In this document: piece by piece, positions 49,993 to 57,754 of the stretch | Numbering within the stretch: position 1 is the stretch's first letter | Layout of the letters: the number at the start of each line of letters is the position of its first letter | Source of the DNA: Caldicellulosiruptor hydrothermalis 108 | Lineage (GTDB): Bacteria; Bacillota; Thermoanaerobacteria; Caldicellulosiruptorales; Caldicellulosiruptoraceae | DNA length: 64,000 nucleotides | Assembly: GCF_000166355.1 (NCBI RefSeq) | Contig: NC_014652.1 | Span: 340,001-404,000, forward strand | Direction of reading: 5' to 3' | The notes under the pieces: generated by a model | Databases searched by the model: none | What the model saw: the letters and a program-made list of their open reading frames with translations, nothing else | Told to the model about the DNA's origin: nothing | Translations under genes and position numbers: made by a program

Positions 49993-50135
49993 GATAGGAT
50001 ACAACAAGTTGTAAATTTGGAGAGTCAAAGACATTATCCAAACTTGTATCAAAGATAAACAATAACAGAAGTAAAGCATGTTGATAGCGAACATGGATAG
50101 CGAATTTGATACTTGAGACTCAGTTGTATCCTATC
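49993..50135. other. nested inverted repeats: candidate origin (oriT/dso)
   Basis: Outer arms GATAGGATACAAC (49993-50005) and GTTGTATCCTATC (50123-50135) are perfect. Inside lie TTTGGA/TCCAAA (50016-50021, 50037-50042), GAGTC/GACTC and inner arms GTATCAAA (50046-50053) and TTTGATAC (50105-50112). The centre holds a 9-bp direct repeat GATAGCGAA (50083, 50096). It is non-coding and precedes a replication-relaxation gene. This is the architecture of a transfer or replication origin; the role is inferred. Confidence 0.6.
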
Positions 50136-50171
50136 CTGAACGGTTAGGTTCGAAAAGGAAGAAAGGACTGG

Positions 50172-50212
50172 GCAGGGAAAACATTGTGTTTTCCCTGCGG
50201 AAGTAGTTTTTT
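50172..50212 (+). terminator. 12-bp perfect hairpin with T tract
   Basis: GCAGGGAAAACA and TGTTTTCCCTGC (50172-50198) with a three-base loop, followed after ten bases by TTTTTT. No gene lies directly upstream, so it would end a short transcript from the origin-like region or form part of that origin. Confidence 0.6.
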
Positions 50213-50348
50213 AAATTCTGCTACAGAGTGAAAGGCAGGGATGCGGATGTAAAGGAAGGGCAACAGGCTGGTAATGCCATAAAGTGCCAGTAGCAATATA
50301 ATTGCCAGTAGAGTGTCGACGGTATTGAAACACAGGGGGTGATTGTAA

Positions 50349-51338
50349 GTGGTAGAAATAACAGAAAGAGACAACAAATTGATAGAGAAGATAATAAAAT
50401 TCAAGATGGTACCATACAGTGTGGCGAAAGAGATATACCAAAATGAATGGGCATATTATAGACGGGTGAAGAAATTGATTGACGGAGAGATATTGAAGAA
50501 AGTGGGTGGCAGGTATTTAACACTTGACAAGGGTGGTATAGAATATGTGAATTTGGAATACATGATATGGTTTGAACCATTGAGCAATCCGACGAGCAAA
50601 GAAGTTCTGTACAGATGGGAGAACGTATTGAGAGTAGGTAACAGACCTTACATTTATCCGCATTTTACAACCTGCTGGGATTTAAAGAGTGAATCGAGAA
50701 AACAGCGTGAACAGCAGGGGAAGAAGGAGATAAGCGACAAGAATAAGGTGCTTGGGGTGGCGAAAGGCTATGCGATATTCAAGGTATCACAGAAAGCGAG
50801 CATGAAAGTATTATCTGAGATGATAGACGACATAGACGAACTGGTCGAGCACGATATACACAGGTTTGTTATTTTATGCGAAGGTGAGAAACTAAAAGAC
50901 TTTTTGCAGGTAGTGACAAAATACAGCACAAGATTAAGGGTGCAGGCATTGCACACACTGCCGTTGAGCGAATCGGGACTGCAGATAATGGACGTGATAA
51001 TAGGGATACCGGAATGGAAGCACAGGATAGCAACAGCAGTTTACAGCAATGCATTTCCCAGTAGAAATAGACTGTTTGATTTTGAAGCAGGCGGAAAGCT
51101 AGTATATATTGGGATAGATGGTGAGATGATAGGGAAGAACGCAGTAGAGAACGTATTGAAATCGAGTCCATACAGAGCAGAGATACTGTGTTTAAAAGGT
51201 CAGGAGTGGCGGTTTGAAGGGATACAGGCGAATTTGAGAACAATCACACTGCAGGAGTTTTTGAACATAGTCAGGTATGAATCGACACCCAGTAGCCAAC
51301 CCGGCAGCCAAACAAGATTTGGCGAGATGCAAGTATAG
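50349..51338 (+). CDS. replication-relaxation family protein
   Basis: A 329-residue protein from GTG 50349, with an N-terminal winged-helix region (ITERDNKLIEKIIKFKMVPY .. YYRRVKKLIDGEILKKVGGRYLTL), then an alpha/beta domain with VILCEGEKLKDFL and MDVIIGIPEW. The layout fits the replication-relaxation (Replic_Relax) proteins that occur beside VirD4-like genes in Gram-positive conjugative elements. No separate Mob relaxase is seen in this window, so this protein is the best candidate for initiating processing at the upstream repeats. Confidence 0.6.
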   Translation: MVEITERDNKLIEKIIKFKMVPYSVAKEIYQNEWAYYRRVKKLIDGEILKKVGGRYLTLDKGGIEYVNLEYMIWFEPLSNPTSKEVLYRWENVLRVGNRPYIYPHFTTCWDLKSESRKQREQQGKKEISDKNKVLGVAKGYAIFKVSQKASMKVLSEMIDDIDELVEHDIHRFVILCEGEKLKDFLQVVTKYSTRLRVQALHTLPLSESGLQIMDVIIGIPEWKHRIATAVYSNAFPSRNRLFDFEAGGKLVYIGIDGEMIGKNAVENVLKSSPYRAEILCLKGQEWRFEGIQANLRTITLQEFLNIVRYESTPSSQPGSQTRFGEMQV

Positions 51339-51353
51339 GGGGGGGTTGATAGG

Positions 51354-53231
51354 ATGAAGAAAGCGTTTGGGATTGTAGCGATACTGGTGATTTACTATTT
51401 GATGATGGCGTATTTGATAGGGATGTTCAGCGGTGCAATATCACAGGACGCATGGGAACAGCTCATGGCAGGGAAGAGTCCAAAGATAGTGATACAGACC
51501 GACCCGGTAGCAGCGCTGGGCAATGTATTTCACAGTCCAGCAGTTTTAAAGGTCTGGCTTGGTGTTGCTACTGTCCTACTGGTGGTAGCAGGAGTATTCA
51601 TATTTGCTTACAGAGACGAGTTGAAGATACATTTTGGCAAGGAAGTACCAGCAGATGAGCGTGGGACGTACGGAACAGCGGACTGGATGAAGATAAAGGA
51701 AGCGAAGAAGGTATTCAGGTTTGGCAGCGAGCAAAAAGGAATACTGCTGGGCAAGGTAAATGGACAGAGGGTAGTGCTGCCAGCAGACACGAAATACAAC
51801 AAGCACATAGCAATCTTTGGAGCACCGGGAACAGGGAAGTCAAGGACGTTTGCAAGACCGAATATTATCCAGATAGCGAAGATGGGACAGAGCATGATAA
51901 TCACCGACCCGAAAGGGGAATTGTTTGAAGACATGGCAGTGTGGCTTGAACAGCAGGGGTACGATGTGAAGGCATTGAACCTTGTCAACATCGAATGTTC
52001 GGACAGGTGGAATCCGCTGGACGCAGTAGCTGACGACATGGACGCAACAGTGTTTGCGGATGTTGTAATACGAAACACACAGGCAGGGATGAGAAAGGCA
52101 GGTGGCGACCCGTTCTGGGACAGGGCGGAGCTGAACCTGCTCAAGGCGCTGGTGCTGTACATTAAGGAGACGAGACCGGCGCAGGAACAGAATTTAGGGG
52201 AGTTGTACAGGCTTTTAGCGACGACGAACATGGCAGGGCTGCAGAGCATGTTTATGAGTATACCGAACGACCGTGCGTCAAAGATGGCATACAATATATT
52301 TGCACAGGCAAGTGAACAGGTAAGAACTGGTGTTATCATAGGACTTGGCACAAGACTGCAGGTATTCCAGAACAGGCTTGTCCAGAAAATGACAGAAGTG
52401 AGTGACATAGATTTAGAAGCACCAAAGAAAAGGAAGGTAGCGTACTTTTGTATCATAAGCGACACACATAGAGCGTTCAGTTTCTTGAGCTCACTGTTTT
52501 TCAGTTTCCTGTTTATCAAGCTTGTGAACCTGCACGATACAACAACAGATCCAGAGATAAGAGCAAGGGAAGTGTACTTCCTGCTAGACGAGTTTCCGAA
52601 CATTGGTGAGATACCGGATTTTCAGGAGAAGATAGCGACGATTCGTTCCAGGAGACTGCACTGCAGTATTATCTTTCAGAGTTTAGGGCAGCTTGAGAAG
52701 ATATACCCGCTGGACTGGGAAAACATAATAGGATGTTGTGACACGAAGTATTTTTTGGGGGCGAACGATTTGAAGACGGCGGAGTATGTATCGGAACTGC
52801 TTGGCACGAAATCAATACACACACGGTCGGTATCAAGGCAGGGCGGACTGGAAGGCCTGACAGAGATAGAACGAATAACACAGTCAGTTGGTAAAAGACA
52901 ACTTTTGACACAGGATGAAGTGCTGAGATTTGAGAACGAGAAAGCGATAGTGATGGTAAGGGGACACAAACCGTTGATAGTAGAGAAAGTTGACATAAGC
53001 GAATTGAAGGAGAGTAAACAATTAACCATCCGGGCAATAAAAGACTATTTGAGACCGTGGGCAGCAGAAGTTACTGGAAACACAACTGCAGGGCAAGTTT
53101 GCGACGCAGGAGCACAATCACAGATAAACACTGACCAGTCACAAACTACATTTACAACACCACCAGAGAATAGTGCAGATAGTTCAGAAGGGAACAAACA
53201 ACAGGAAACAGGAGAAGATGAATTGCTATAA
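51354..53231 (+). CDS. virD4: VirD4/TraG-like coupling protein
   Basis: A 625-residue membrane ATPase. Two N-terminal helices (residues 5-30 and 65-85) are followed by the TraG/VirD4 core: GTYGTADWMKIKEAKK, Walker A IAIFGAPGTGKSRTFARPNI, SMIITDPKGELFEDM, Walker B YFLLDEFPNIGEIPDF and SIIFQSLGQLEKIYP. It hands the relaxase-DNA complex to the secretion channel. The last 60 residues are low-complexity Thr/Gln/Asn-rich and end EDELL. RBS GGGGGGG precedes ATG 51354. Confidence 0.93.
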   Translation: MKKAFGIVAILVIYYLMMAYLIGMFSGAISQDAWEQLMAGKSPKIVIQTDPVAALGNVFHSPAVLKVWLGVATVLLVVAGVFIFAYRDELKIHFGKEVPADERGTYGTADWMKIKEAKKVFRFGSEQKGILLGKVNGQRVVLPADTKYNKHIAIFGAPGTGKSRTFARPNIIQIAKMGQSMIITDPKGELFEDMAVWLEQQGYDVKALNLVNIECSDRWNPLDAVADDMDATVFADVVIRNTQAGMRKAGGDPFWDRAELNLLKALVLYIKETRPAQEQNLGELYRLLATTNMAGLQSMFMSIPNDRASKMAYNIFAQASEQVRTGVIIGLGTRLQVFQNRLVQKMTEVSDIDLEAPKKRKVAYFCIISDTHRAFSFLSSLFFSFLFIKLVNLHDTTTDPEIRAREVYFLLDEFPNIGEIPDFQEKIATIRSRRLHCSIIFQSLGQLEKIYPLDWENIIGCCDTKYFLGANDLKTAEYVSELLGTKSIHTRSVSRQGGLEGLTEIERITQSVGKRQLLTQDEVLRFENEKAIVMVRGHKPLIVEKVDISELKESKQLTIRAIKDYLRPWAAEVTGNTTAGQVCDAGAQSQINTDQSQTTFTTPPENSADSSEGNKQQETGEDELL

Positions 53232-53418
53232 TGGAGTGCAGCCAGCCCAGCCAGGCAATACAGCAACACTACATCCTGCTGCGGGAACAGTCCAGACACA
53301 GGCAATAGCTGCCCAGCCACAAACTGCTTCAACGACACCACCAGTAGACAACGCTGACTGTGCTACTGGAGGGGCAACAACCGGTGCATCAGCAGCAGAC
53401 GATGAAGAATTGCTATAG
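53218..53418 (+). CDS. small low-complexity protein resembling the VirD4 tail
   Basis: A 66-residue protein from ATG 53218, which overlaps the end of virD4 in another frame behind GGAGAAG. Ala/Thr/Pro/Gln-rich (HPAAGTVQTQAIAAQPQTA) with TTPPVDNAD and the end ADDEELL, mirroring TTPPENSAD and GEDELL of the VirD4 C-terminus. It looks like a duplicated tail that became separately translated. Function unknown. Confidence 0.5.
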   Translation: MNCYNGVQPAQPGNTATLHPAAGTVQTQAIAAQPQTASTTPPVDNADCATGGATTGASAADDEELL

Positions 53419-53454
53419 GTCCTGAAGTCAAAGAACTTCAGGACCTATTTTTTT
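53417..53454 (+). terminator. terminator after the virD4 unit
   Basis: Perfect arms AGGTCCTGAAGT (53417-53428) and ACTTCAGGACCT (53435-53446), then ATTTTTTT. Confidence 0.92.
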
Positions 53455-53472
53455 CAGGGGGAGGTGAACTAC

Positions 53473-54264
53473 TTGAAGATCCCGGTACTACCATACAAGG
53501 GCGAAGTATTTGAAGAAGTAAGGTATGCACATTTTTTAGAGAAGACAGGATATACCACTACACCACTGCCGATGAAGATACTGTCTTTCGGTGCCTGCAA
53601 CTATTCATGTCCGTACTGCAAGAGAAATGGGTACAGAAAGGAAGGGAACTATATCAAAGACAGTATATGGGTCGAAACAGGTGAGATAGCAGAAAAAGTT
53701 AAGGAACATTTAATGCATGGCTATGTAATAAGACTTTCTGGCGGTGACCCGTGCTGTTTTGGTGGAGTTGCAAAGGCAATAGCAAAGTATGTGAAGAGGA
53801 AAGGGGGTATGGTCAGTATAGCACACAACGGGTCAGACCCGGAGTTTGTTCAGCAGTTGATAGACTACACAGATTTCTGGGCAATTGATTTAAAAAGCAT
53901 AAGGCCAGACAGGTTCAGAAGAATTACCGGGACAGGGAACAAAAGCAATAAATACCTGAACAATACACTGATGAGTATAAGCCTGGTATCGTGGTACGAT
54001 ATTCCAGTCGAAGTGCGCACGATAATATTCGATGACACAGAAGAAAGCGAACTGATAGAAATAGCGAAGTTTTTGAAATCCTGCGCTAATCCGAACTTAT
54101 ACTGGACGCTACGACTATACAAGGGGCAAGCAGTTGGTAAATTCAAGTCACCTGAACTGACAAAAGTAACAGACATGGCAAGACGGATAAGAGAAGCGTA
54201 TCCAGTGCTCAAAATAGGGATACGCAAAAACTGGAACGGAGAAAGTGGATTATTGACAATATAA
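53473..54264 (+). CDS. radical SAM protein
   Basis: About 263 residues. TTG 53473 is preferred because GGGGGAGGTG is well placed; GTG 53464 is inside that site. The cluster motif is CNYSCPYCKRN (CxxxCxxC), followed by a GGDPC glycine motif (RLSGGDPCCFGG), and WAIDLKSIRPDRF, VRTIIFDDTEESEL as in pyruvate-formate-lyase-activating-enzyme-like proteins. Single-domain, no substrate protein visible. An enzyme of this kind is unusual in a conjugation region; possible roles include anaerobic activation of an enzyme or RNA/protein modification. Confidence 0.8.
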   Translation: MKIPVLPYKGEVFEEVRYAHFLEKTGYTTTPLPMKILSFGACNYSCPYCKRNGYRKEGNYIKDSIWVETGEIAEKVKEHLMHGYVIRLSGGDPCCFGGVAKAIAKYVKRKGGMVSIAHNGSDPEFVQQLIDYTDFWAIDLKSIRPDRFRRITGTGNKSNKYLNNTLMSISLVSWYDIPVEVRTIIFDDTEESELIEIAKFLKSCANPNLYWTLRLYKGQAVGKFKSPELTKVTDMARRIREAYPVLKIGIRKNWNGESGLLTI

Positions 54265-54297
54265 GTAAACAAGTTTGCAGGAAGGGAGAGAAGTAAA

Positions 54298-55065
54298 ATG
54301 CAAAGCACGCAAATAAAAACAGACAAAAGAATTTATGAACTTCAGCAGGCTTTAAAAACAGGAAGGATTCTACTGGGGGAAGTGATAACAAAAGAGCAGC
54401 AAAACGGCAAATGGTATGCGGTTGTGAAATGGAAAGGACTGAGACTGTACTGTAACGAGGCAGAACTTGGACTGCAGGAGCAGGTAAAGAACAAAGCAGA
54501 TGCATTGCTCGGTGCTCTAATTGAGTTTGTGGTGGTAGCCCAGGAGAATGGCAGATTTTACATTTCAAGGGTAAAAGCGATGGAGAAGCGAAGAAAAATC
54601 TGGCAGGAGAAAATAAAGGAAGGTGATATTGTTGAAGGCAGGGTAACAGGGGTAACGCCGAGAAATGCATTCATAGAAGTGTTAGGCTATGAATTTGCTC
54701 TACCGGCAGAAGAAATGCTGTGGAATTACACAAATGATTTGAGAAGACATTTCAAGATAGCAGACAGAGTCAAGGCAAAGGTGATAAGCAAAGACCCACC
54801 GAAAATAAGCGTAAAGCAGGCATACCCGAACCCATGGGACACACCACCGTCGGTACAGGTAGGACAAGTACTTGTTGCCCCAGTAGACGCTATTGCTCCT
54901 TTTGGTTTTTTAGTCAGGCTGGATGATGGTAAACAGTGCCTGTGTCCGCCGTATTCAAATGCAAGGGAAATACCAACTATTGGGACGAGAGTGGTGGTGC
55001 AGATTCAGAGCATTGATCTTGAGAAGAGAAGGATTTTTGGTACGATACAGCGAATATTGAGATAA
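54298..55065 (+). CDS. S1-domain RNA-binding protein (ribosomal S1-like)
   Basis: A 255-residue protein with three OB/S1-type segments: GEVITKEQQNGKWYAVVKWK near residue 28, KEGDIVEGRVTGVTPRNAFIEVLG near 107, and VGQVLVAPVDAIAPFGFLVRLDDGK near 190. It resembles the central part of ribosomal protein S1. It probably binds single-stranded RNA. Following a radical SAM gene with 33 bases spacing and an AAGTTTGCAGGAAGGGAG leader, it may regulate translation of element mRNAs. Confidence 0.72.
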   Translation: MQSTQIKTDKRIYELQQALKTGRILLGEVITKEQQNGKWYAVVKWKGLRLYCNEAELGLQEQVKNKADALLGALIEFVVVAQENGRFYISRVKAMEKRRKIWQEKIKEGDIVEGRVTGVTPRNAFIEVLGYEFALPAEEMLWNYTNDLRRHFKIADRVKAKVISKDPPKISVKQAYPNPWDTPPSVQVGQVLVAPVDAIAPFGFLVRLDDGKQCLCPPYSNAREIPTIGTRVVVQIQSIDLEKRRIFGTIQRILR

Positions 55066-55081
55066 GGGGGGTGATATAACA

Positions 55082-55234
55082 TTGCAGACGAAACTCATAC
55101 CGGCAAGGGAACTACTGGACAGGTATGACAAGAGACCGGCATGGCAGAAGAAAGTAGATGATTTTGTAACGAAAGCACAGATTTTGCTTATCAAAATCAA
55201 AATAGCTTGCAAAAGAAGACATAGAGTGATATAA
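55082..55234 (+). CDS. small basic protein, 50 residues
   Basis: A short frame from TTG 55082 behind a very good ribosome site (GGGGGGTGAT). It encodes LQTKLIPARELLDRYDKRPA then WQKKVDDFVTKAQ and ends in basic KIACKRRHRVI. It directly follows the S1-like gene. The codon use looks genuine, but the short length and TTG start keep confidence moderate. Confidence 0.45.
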   Translation: MQTKLIPARELLDRYDKRPAWQKKVDDFVTKAQILLIKIKIACKRRHRVI

Positions 55235-55235
55235 T
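55207..55235 (+). promoter_or_regulatory. promoter before the 55357 gene
   Basis: TTGCAA (55207-55212), 17 bases, TATAAT (55230-55235). It starts a leader that meets a terminator at 55292 before the next gene. Confidence 0.65.
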
Positions 55236-55291
55236 ATATCCAGTAGTCGGGTAAAATGCAAGAAAAATGTATCTACAGAAATGTAAAAACA

Positions 55292-55329
55292 AAAGCTCTG
55301 GTTTTTAAAGCCAGAGCTTTTTGTTTTTG
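55292..55329 (+). terminator. leader terminator before the 55357 gene
   Basis: AAAGCTCTGG (55292-55301) and CCAGAGCTTT (55311-55320), then TTTGTTTTTG. It lies between promoter and gene, so it may attenuate it. The terminator after the gene at 55676 has the same arms. Confidence 0.8.
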
Positions 55330-55356
55330 TAGACTTTAACAGGGAGTGATGTAAAC

Positions 55357-55677
55357 ATGGCACGAAAGATTTTGTTTGAGAGTATTGACGATTATTTGCA
55401 TTTGGCAGAAAAAACATTGAAAGATGACAGATTTACAAACAGAGTTTTAAGAATGTTAAAAAAACTTCCGGCTGGCAGTAAAGGAGTACTTATCAAACCT
55501 TTTCCAGTAACTATAGAAAAGTTTCAAAAACCAAAATACAGATATGAAACCTGGCTGACGGGGCATGTTCAGTCGATGATAACAGGTGAGATACTAATGT
55601 TTTTAGCAGGTACAGACGGAACTGTTGCATGCAAAAACCAGAAAACATTTTTGGTAATCCATAGCAGGGAAAATTAA
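55357..55677 (+). CDS. hypothetical protein
   Basis: A 106-residue protein with RBS GGGAGTGAT. Basic and mixed alpha/beta, with KGVLIKPFPVTIEKFQKPKY and a C-terminal AGTDGTVACKNQKTFLVI. No family recognised. It stands alone between two near-identical terminators with a promoter at 55207, so it is regulated as a single gene. Confidence 0.5.
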   Translation: MARKILFESIDDYLHLAEKTLKDDRFTNRVLRMLKKLPAGSKGVLIKPFPVTIEKFQKPKYRYETWLTGHVQSMITGEILMFLAGTDGTVACKNQKTFLVIHSREN

Positions 55678-55715
55678 AGCTCTGGTCTCAAAAGCCAGAG
55701 CTTTTTGTTTTTTTT
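55676..55715 (+). terminator. terminator after the 55357 gene
   Basis: AAAGCTCTGG (55676-55685) and CCAGAGCTTT (55694-55703), then TTGTTTTTTTT. Same arms as the terminator at 55292. Confidence 0.88.
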
Positions 55716-55730
55716 GGGGTGGAAAAACGA

Positions 55731-55746
55731 GAAAGCGTGGTATAAC
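55731..55746 (+). promoter_or_regulatory. extended -10 promoter of the DruA-like gene
   Basis: AAAGCGTGGTATAAC, with GGGGTGGAAAAACG upstream, 30 bases before the gene. The 15-base box recurs exactly at 56961. Confidence 0.6.
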
Positions 55747-55778
55747 AATAATAGCAACCAGAGAAGGAGAAACTACAG

Positions 55779-56930
55779 ATGAGCATGGCAGTATATCAAC
55801 TTTGCTTTGCTGAGTATACAGAAGTTCTCAAGCAAGAGATTATCCAGGAGATTGAGAAGTTTCAAAAGTGTTTAAATGTAACAGATAAAGAGAGTATGAG
55901 AAAACTTCATAAACTCCCCAGATGCGAGGAAATCAAAAAGCACAGAGATTTTCTTTTCAGCGAAGGACAAAAGATAATAAACATGTTTTTCGCAGACGGT
56001 TGGGAAGTAGAACCTGAGAAAATAGACCCTGTGCTCATCCCAGTAGAGAACGATGCACAGAACAGCATATTCAAAACAGCTCGATTTACCTGGAGCTTGC
56101 CATACACAGAGGGGTACGGCAGAAGGCTAAAATTTCTGGTGTTTGATAATTTCAACGGCAAACTAATAGGCATACTTGGGTTACAGTCGCCAGTACTGGG
56201 GCTTAAAGCCAGAAACGAATACCTGGGACTTTCAAAAGGACCTGAAAAGTTGAAAGTACTGAATCGCACAATGGACATATACACACTGGGAGCCCTGCCG
56301 CCATATAATTTCCTGCTGGGTGGCAAACTCATGGTCCTTGCAGCAGTTTCAAACGAAATTAGAGAGGTTTATCGCAAAAAGTATGAAGGCAAAACAACAG
56401 AGATAGAAGGTAACAACATTGATGGAGACCTCGTCATGCTAACCACAACATCAGCATACGGCAGAAGTTCCATCTATAATAGAGTCAAATACAAAGACAA
56501 TCTCATCTGCATACCTGTGGGGTACACAGAAGGACAGGGTACACTGTTCCTGACCGGCAGTCTGTGCGAGAAAGCAAGAGAATACCTGCAAAGTAAGGGT
56601 GTGAAAGTTAAAAGTGGCTACGGAAACGGACCAAACTACAAGTTTCGACTTGCAAAGGCACTGGCAAGACAGCTAAAATTAGAAGGGATTGAAGTTGAAC
56701 TTGTAACCCACGGTGTGCAGAGAGAAGTATACGTGTTTCCACTGATTAAAAACCTGCAGGAGTACGTCAAAGCACCTGATACAACTGAACCCGAATACTT
56801 CGACTATCCGTTTTCTGACCTTGCAAGTTACTGGAAGGAGAGATATTGCTTGCCCAGAAGCAAAAGGGACACCGAATGGAAGGCATGGCGAAAAGAACAG
56901 GTGTGGCAGGACATAGCAAAGTCTTTGTGA
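55779..56930 (+). CDS. DruA-like DUF4338 protein
   Basis: A 383-residue protein of the DUF4338/DruA type. The middle has RRLKFLVFDNFNGKLIGILGLQSPV, NRTMDIYTLGALPPYNFLLGGKLM and LTTTSAYGRSSIYNRVKYKD, all typical of that family. DUF4338 proteins include DruA of the Druantia anti-phage system, whose other parts (DruE helicase and partners) are absent here; many family members stand alone in mobile elements. RBS AGAAGGAG precedes ATG. A defence role is possible but unproven. Confidence 0.7.
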   Translation: MSMAVYQLCFAEYTEVLKQEIIQEIEKFQKCLNVTDKESMRKLHKLPRCEEIKKHRDFLFSEGQKIINMFFADGWEVEPEKIDPVLIPVENDAQNSIFKTARFTWSLPYTEGYGRRLKFLVFDNFNGKLIGILGLQSPVLGLKARNEYLGLSKGPEKLKVLNRTMDIYTLGALPPYNFLLGGKLMVLAAVSNEIREVYRKKYEGKTTEIEGNNIDGDLVMLTTTSAYGRSSIYNRVKYKDNLICIPVGYTEGQGTLFLTGSLCEKAREYLQSKGVKVKSGYGNGPNYKFRLAKALARQLKLEGIEVELVTHGVQREVYVFPLIKNLQEYVKAPDTTEPEYFDYPFSDLASYWKERYCLPRSKRDTEWKAWRKEQVWQDIAKSL

Positions 56931-56960
56931 GTTTTTTAAAAAGCTGGGGGAAATTTTTTA

Positions 56961-56975
56961 AAAGCGTGGTATAAC
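56961..56975 (+). promoter_or_regulatory. extended -10 promoter before the membrane protein genes
   Basis: AAAGCGTGGTATAAC (56961-56975), identical in 15 bases to the box at 55732, with GGGGGAAATTTTTT upstream. The next gene begins about 110 bases later. Confidence 0.6.
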
Positions 56976-57088
56976 TTTAAATAGAAATGTATAATTTACT
57001 TGGGAATAAGAGATAACAGACAATCATGCCTGTTCAAGAAAATAATCAATAGCGGTTGTATTTGCTTTAGAGCAGGGAGGTGATTAGG

Positions 57089-57484
57089 GTGAAAAAAAGG
57101 ATTATTAGTATTTTGATAAAGGTGTTCCTCGGCTGCAGCATTTTAGTAACGATGCTATCTCAAAAGGGCGCGATTATAAATATATACAACAGGAACCCAA
57201 AACTGATGATACTGACGGTAATAATAATTGGGATAATAGCACTCATTGATGGTATAGTCAGGGTTATACTTCCAGTAGACACGAGCACGCTGTTTCTCTT
57301 TTACACAATTGAAATACCGCCTCTTATCTTCATTGCTCTGTCTTTTCTATATAACCCTGAGTTATGCAAACTTAATATAACTTTGCCTCTGGTTGTAGTG
57401 CTTAGCATAATATTCATTTTCACGCTTACACTTGATATAGTAGCAGAAAAACGTCAGCAACAAGTAAAAAACAACATAAGGTAA
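57089..57484 (+). CDS. membrane protein of unknown function, four helices
   Basis: About 131 residues from GTG 57089 after GGGAGGTG. Four hydrophobic helices (ISILIKVFLGCSILVTML, LMILTVIIIGIIALIDGIV, LFYTIEIPPLIFIALSFLY, LVVVLSIIFIFTLTL) and a basic tail (EKRQQQVKNN). No family recognised. Followed by a second small membrane protein. Confidence 0.55.
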   Translation: MKKRIISILIKVFLGCSILVTMLSQKGAIINIYNRNPKLMILTVIIIGIIALIDGIVRVILPVDTSTLFLFYTIEIPPLIFIALSFLYNPELCKLNITLPLVVVLSIIFIFTLTLDIVAEKRQQQVKNNIR

Positions 57485-57520
57485 GTTTATCGAAAAGGGC
57501 AAAAAGAGGAGGGGATAAAT

Positions 57521-57748
57521 GTGAAGAATGTATTTCTGGTTTGGGTTGTTGGTGTACTCCTATCAATACCTATATTCGTTATGCTTGTTCTACTGCGTGG
57601 TATAGATAACAATCTGTATTATCTCACTGTACGGGCTTTTAGTTTCTTCCTTGCATTCATAGGTATTGTTGGTTTTGTGTTGAGTATGTATTACTTTTAC
57701 AAATTTCACAAAAGTAACAATGATAAAACACAAAAGAAAATTTGTTGA
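57521..57748 (+). CDS. small membrane protein, two helices
   Basis: A 75-residue protein from GTG 57521 after GAGGAGGGG. Helices VFLVWVVGVLLSIPIFVMLV and SFFLAFIGIVGFVLSMYYF, basic C-terminus (KFHKSNNDKTQKK). Probably co-transcribed with the preceding membrane protein. Role unknown; immunity or surface exclusion are conceivable on an ICE. Confidence 0.5.
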   Translation: MKNVFLVWVVGVLLSIPIFVMLVLLRGIDNNLYYLTVRAFSFFLAFIGIVGFVLSMYYFYKFHKSNNDKTQKKIC

Positions 57749-57754
57749 GTACAA

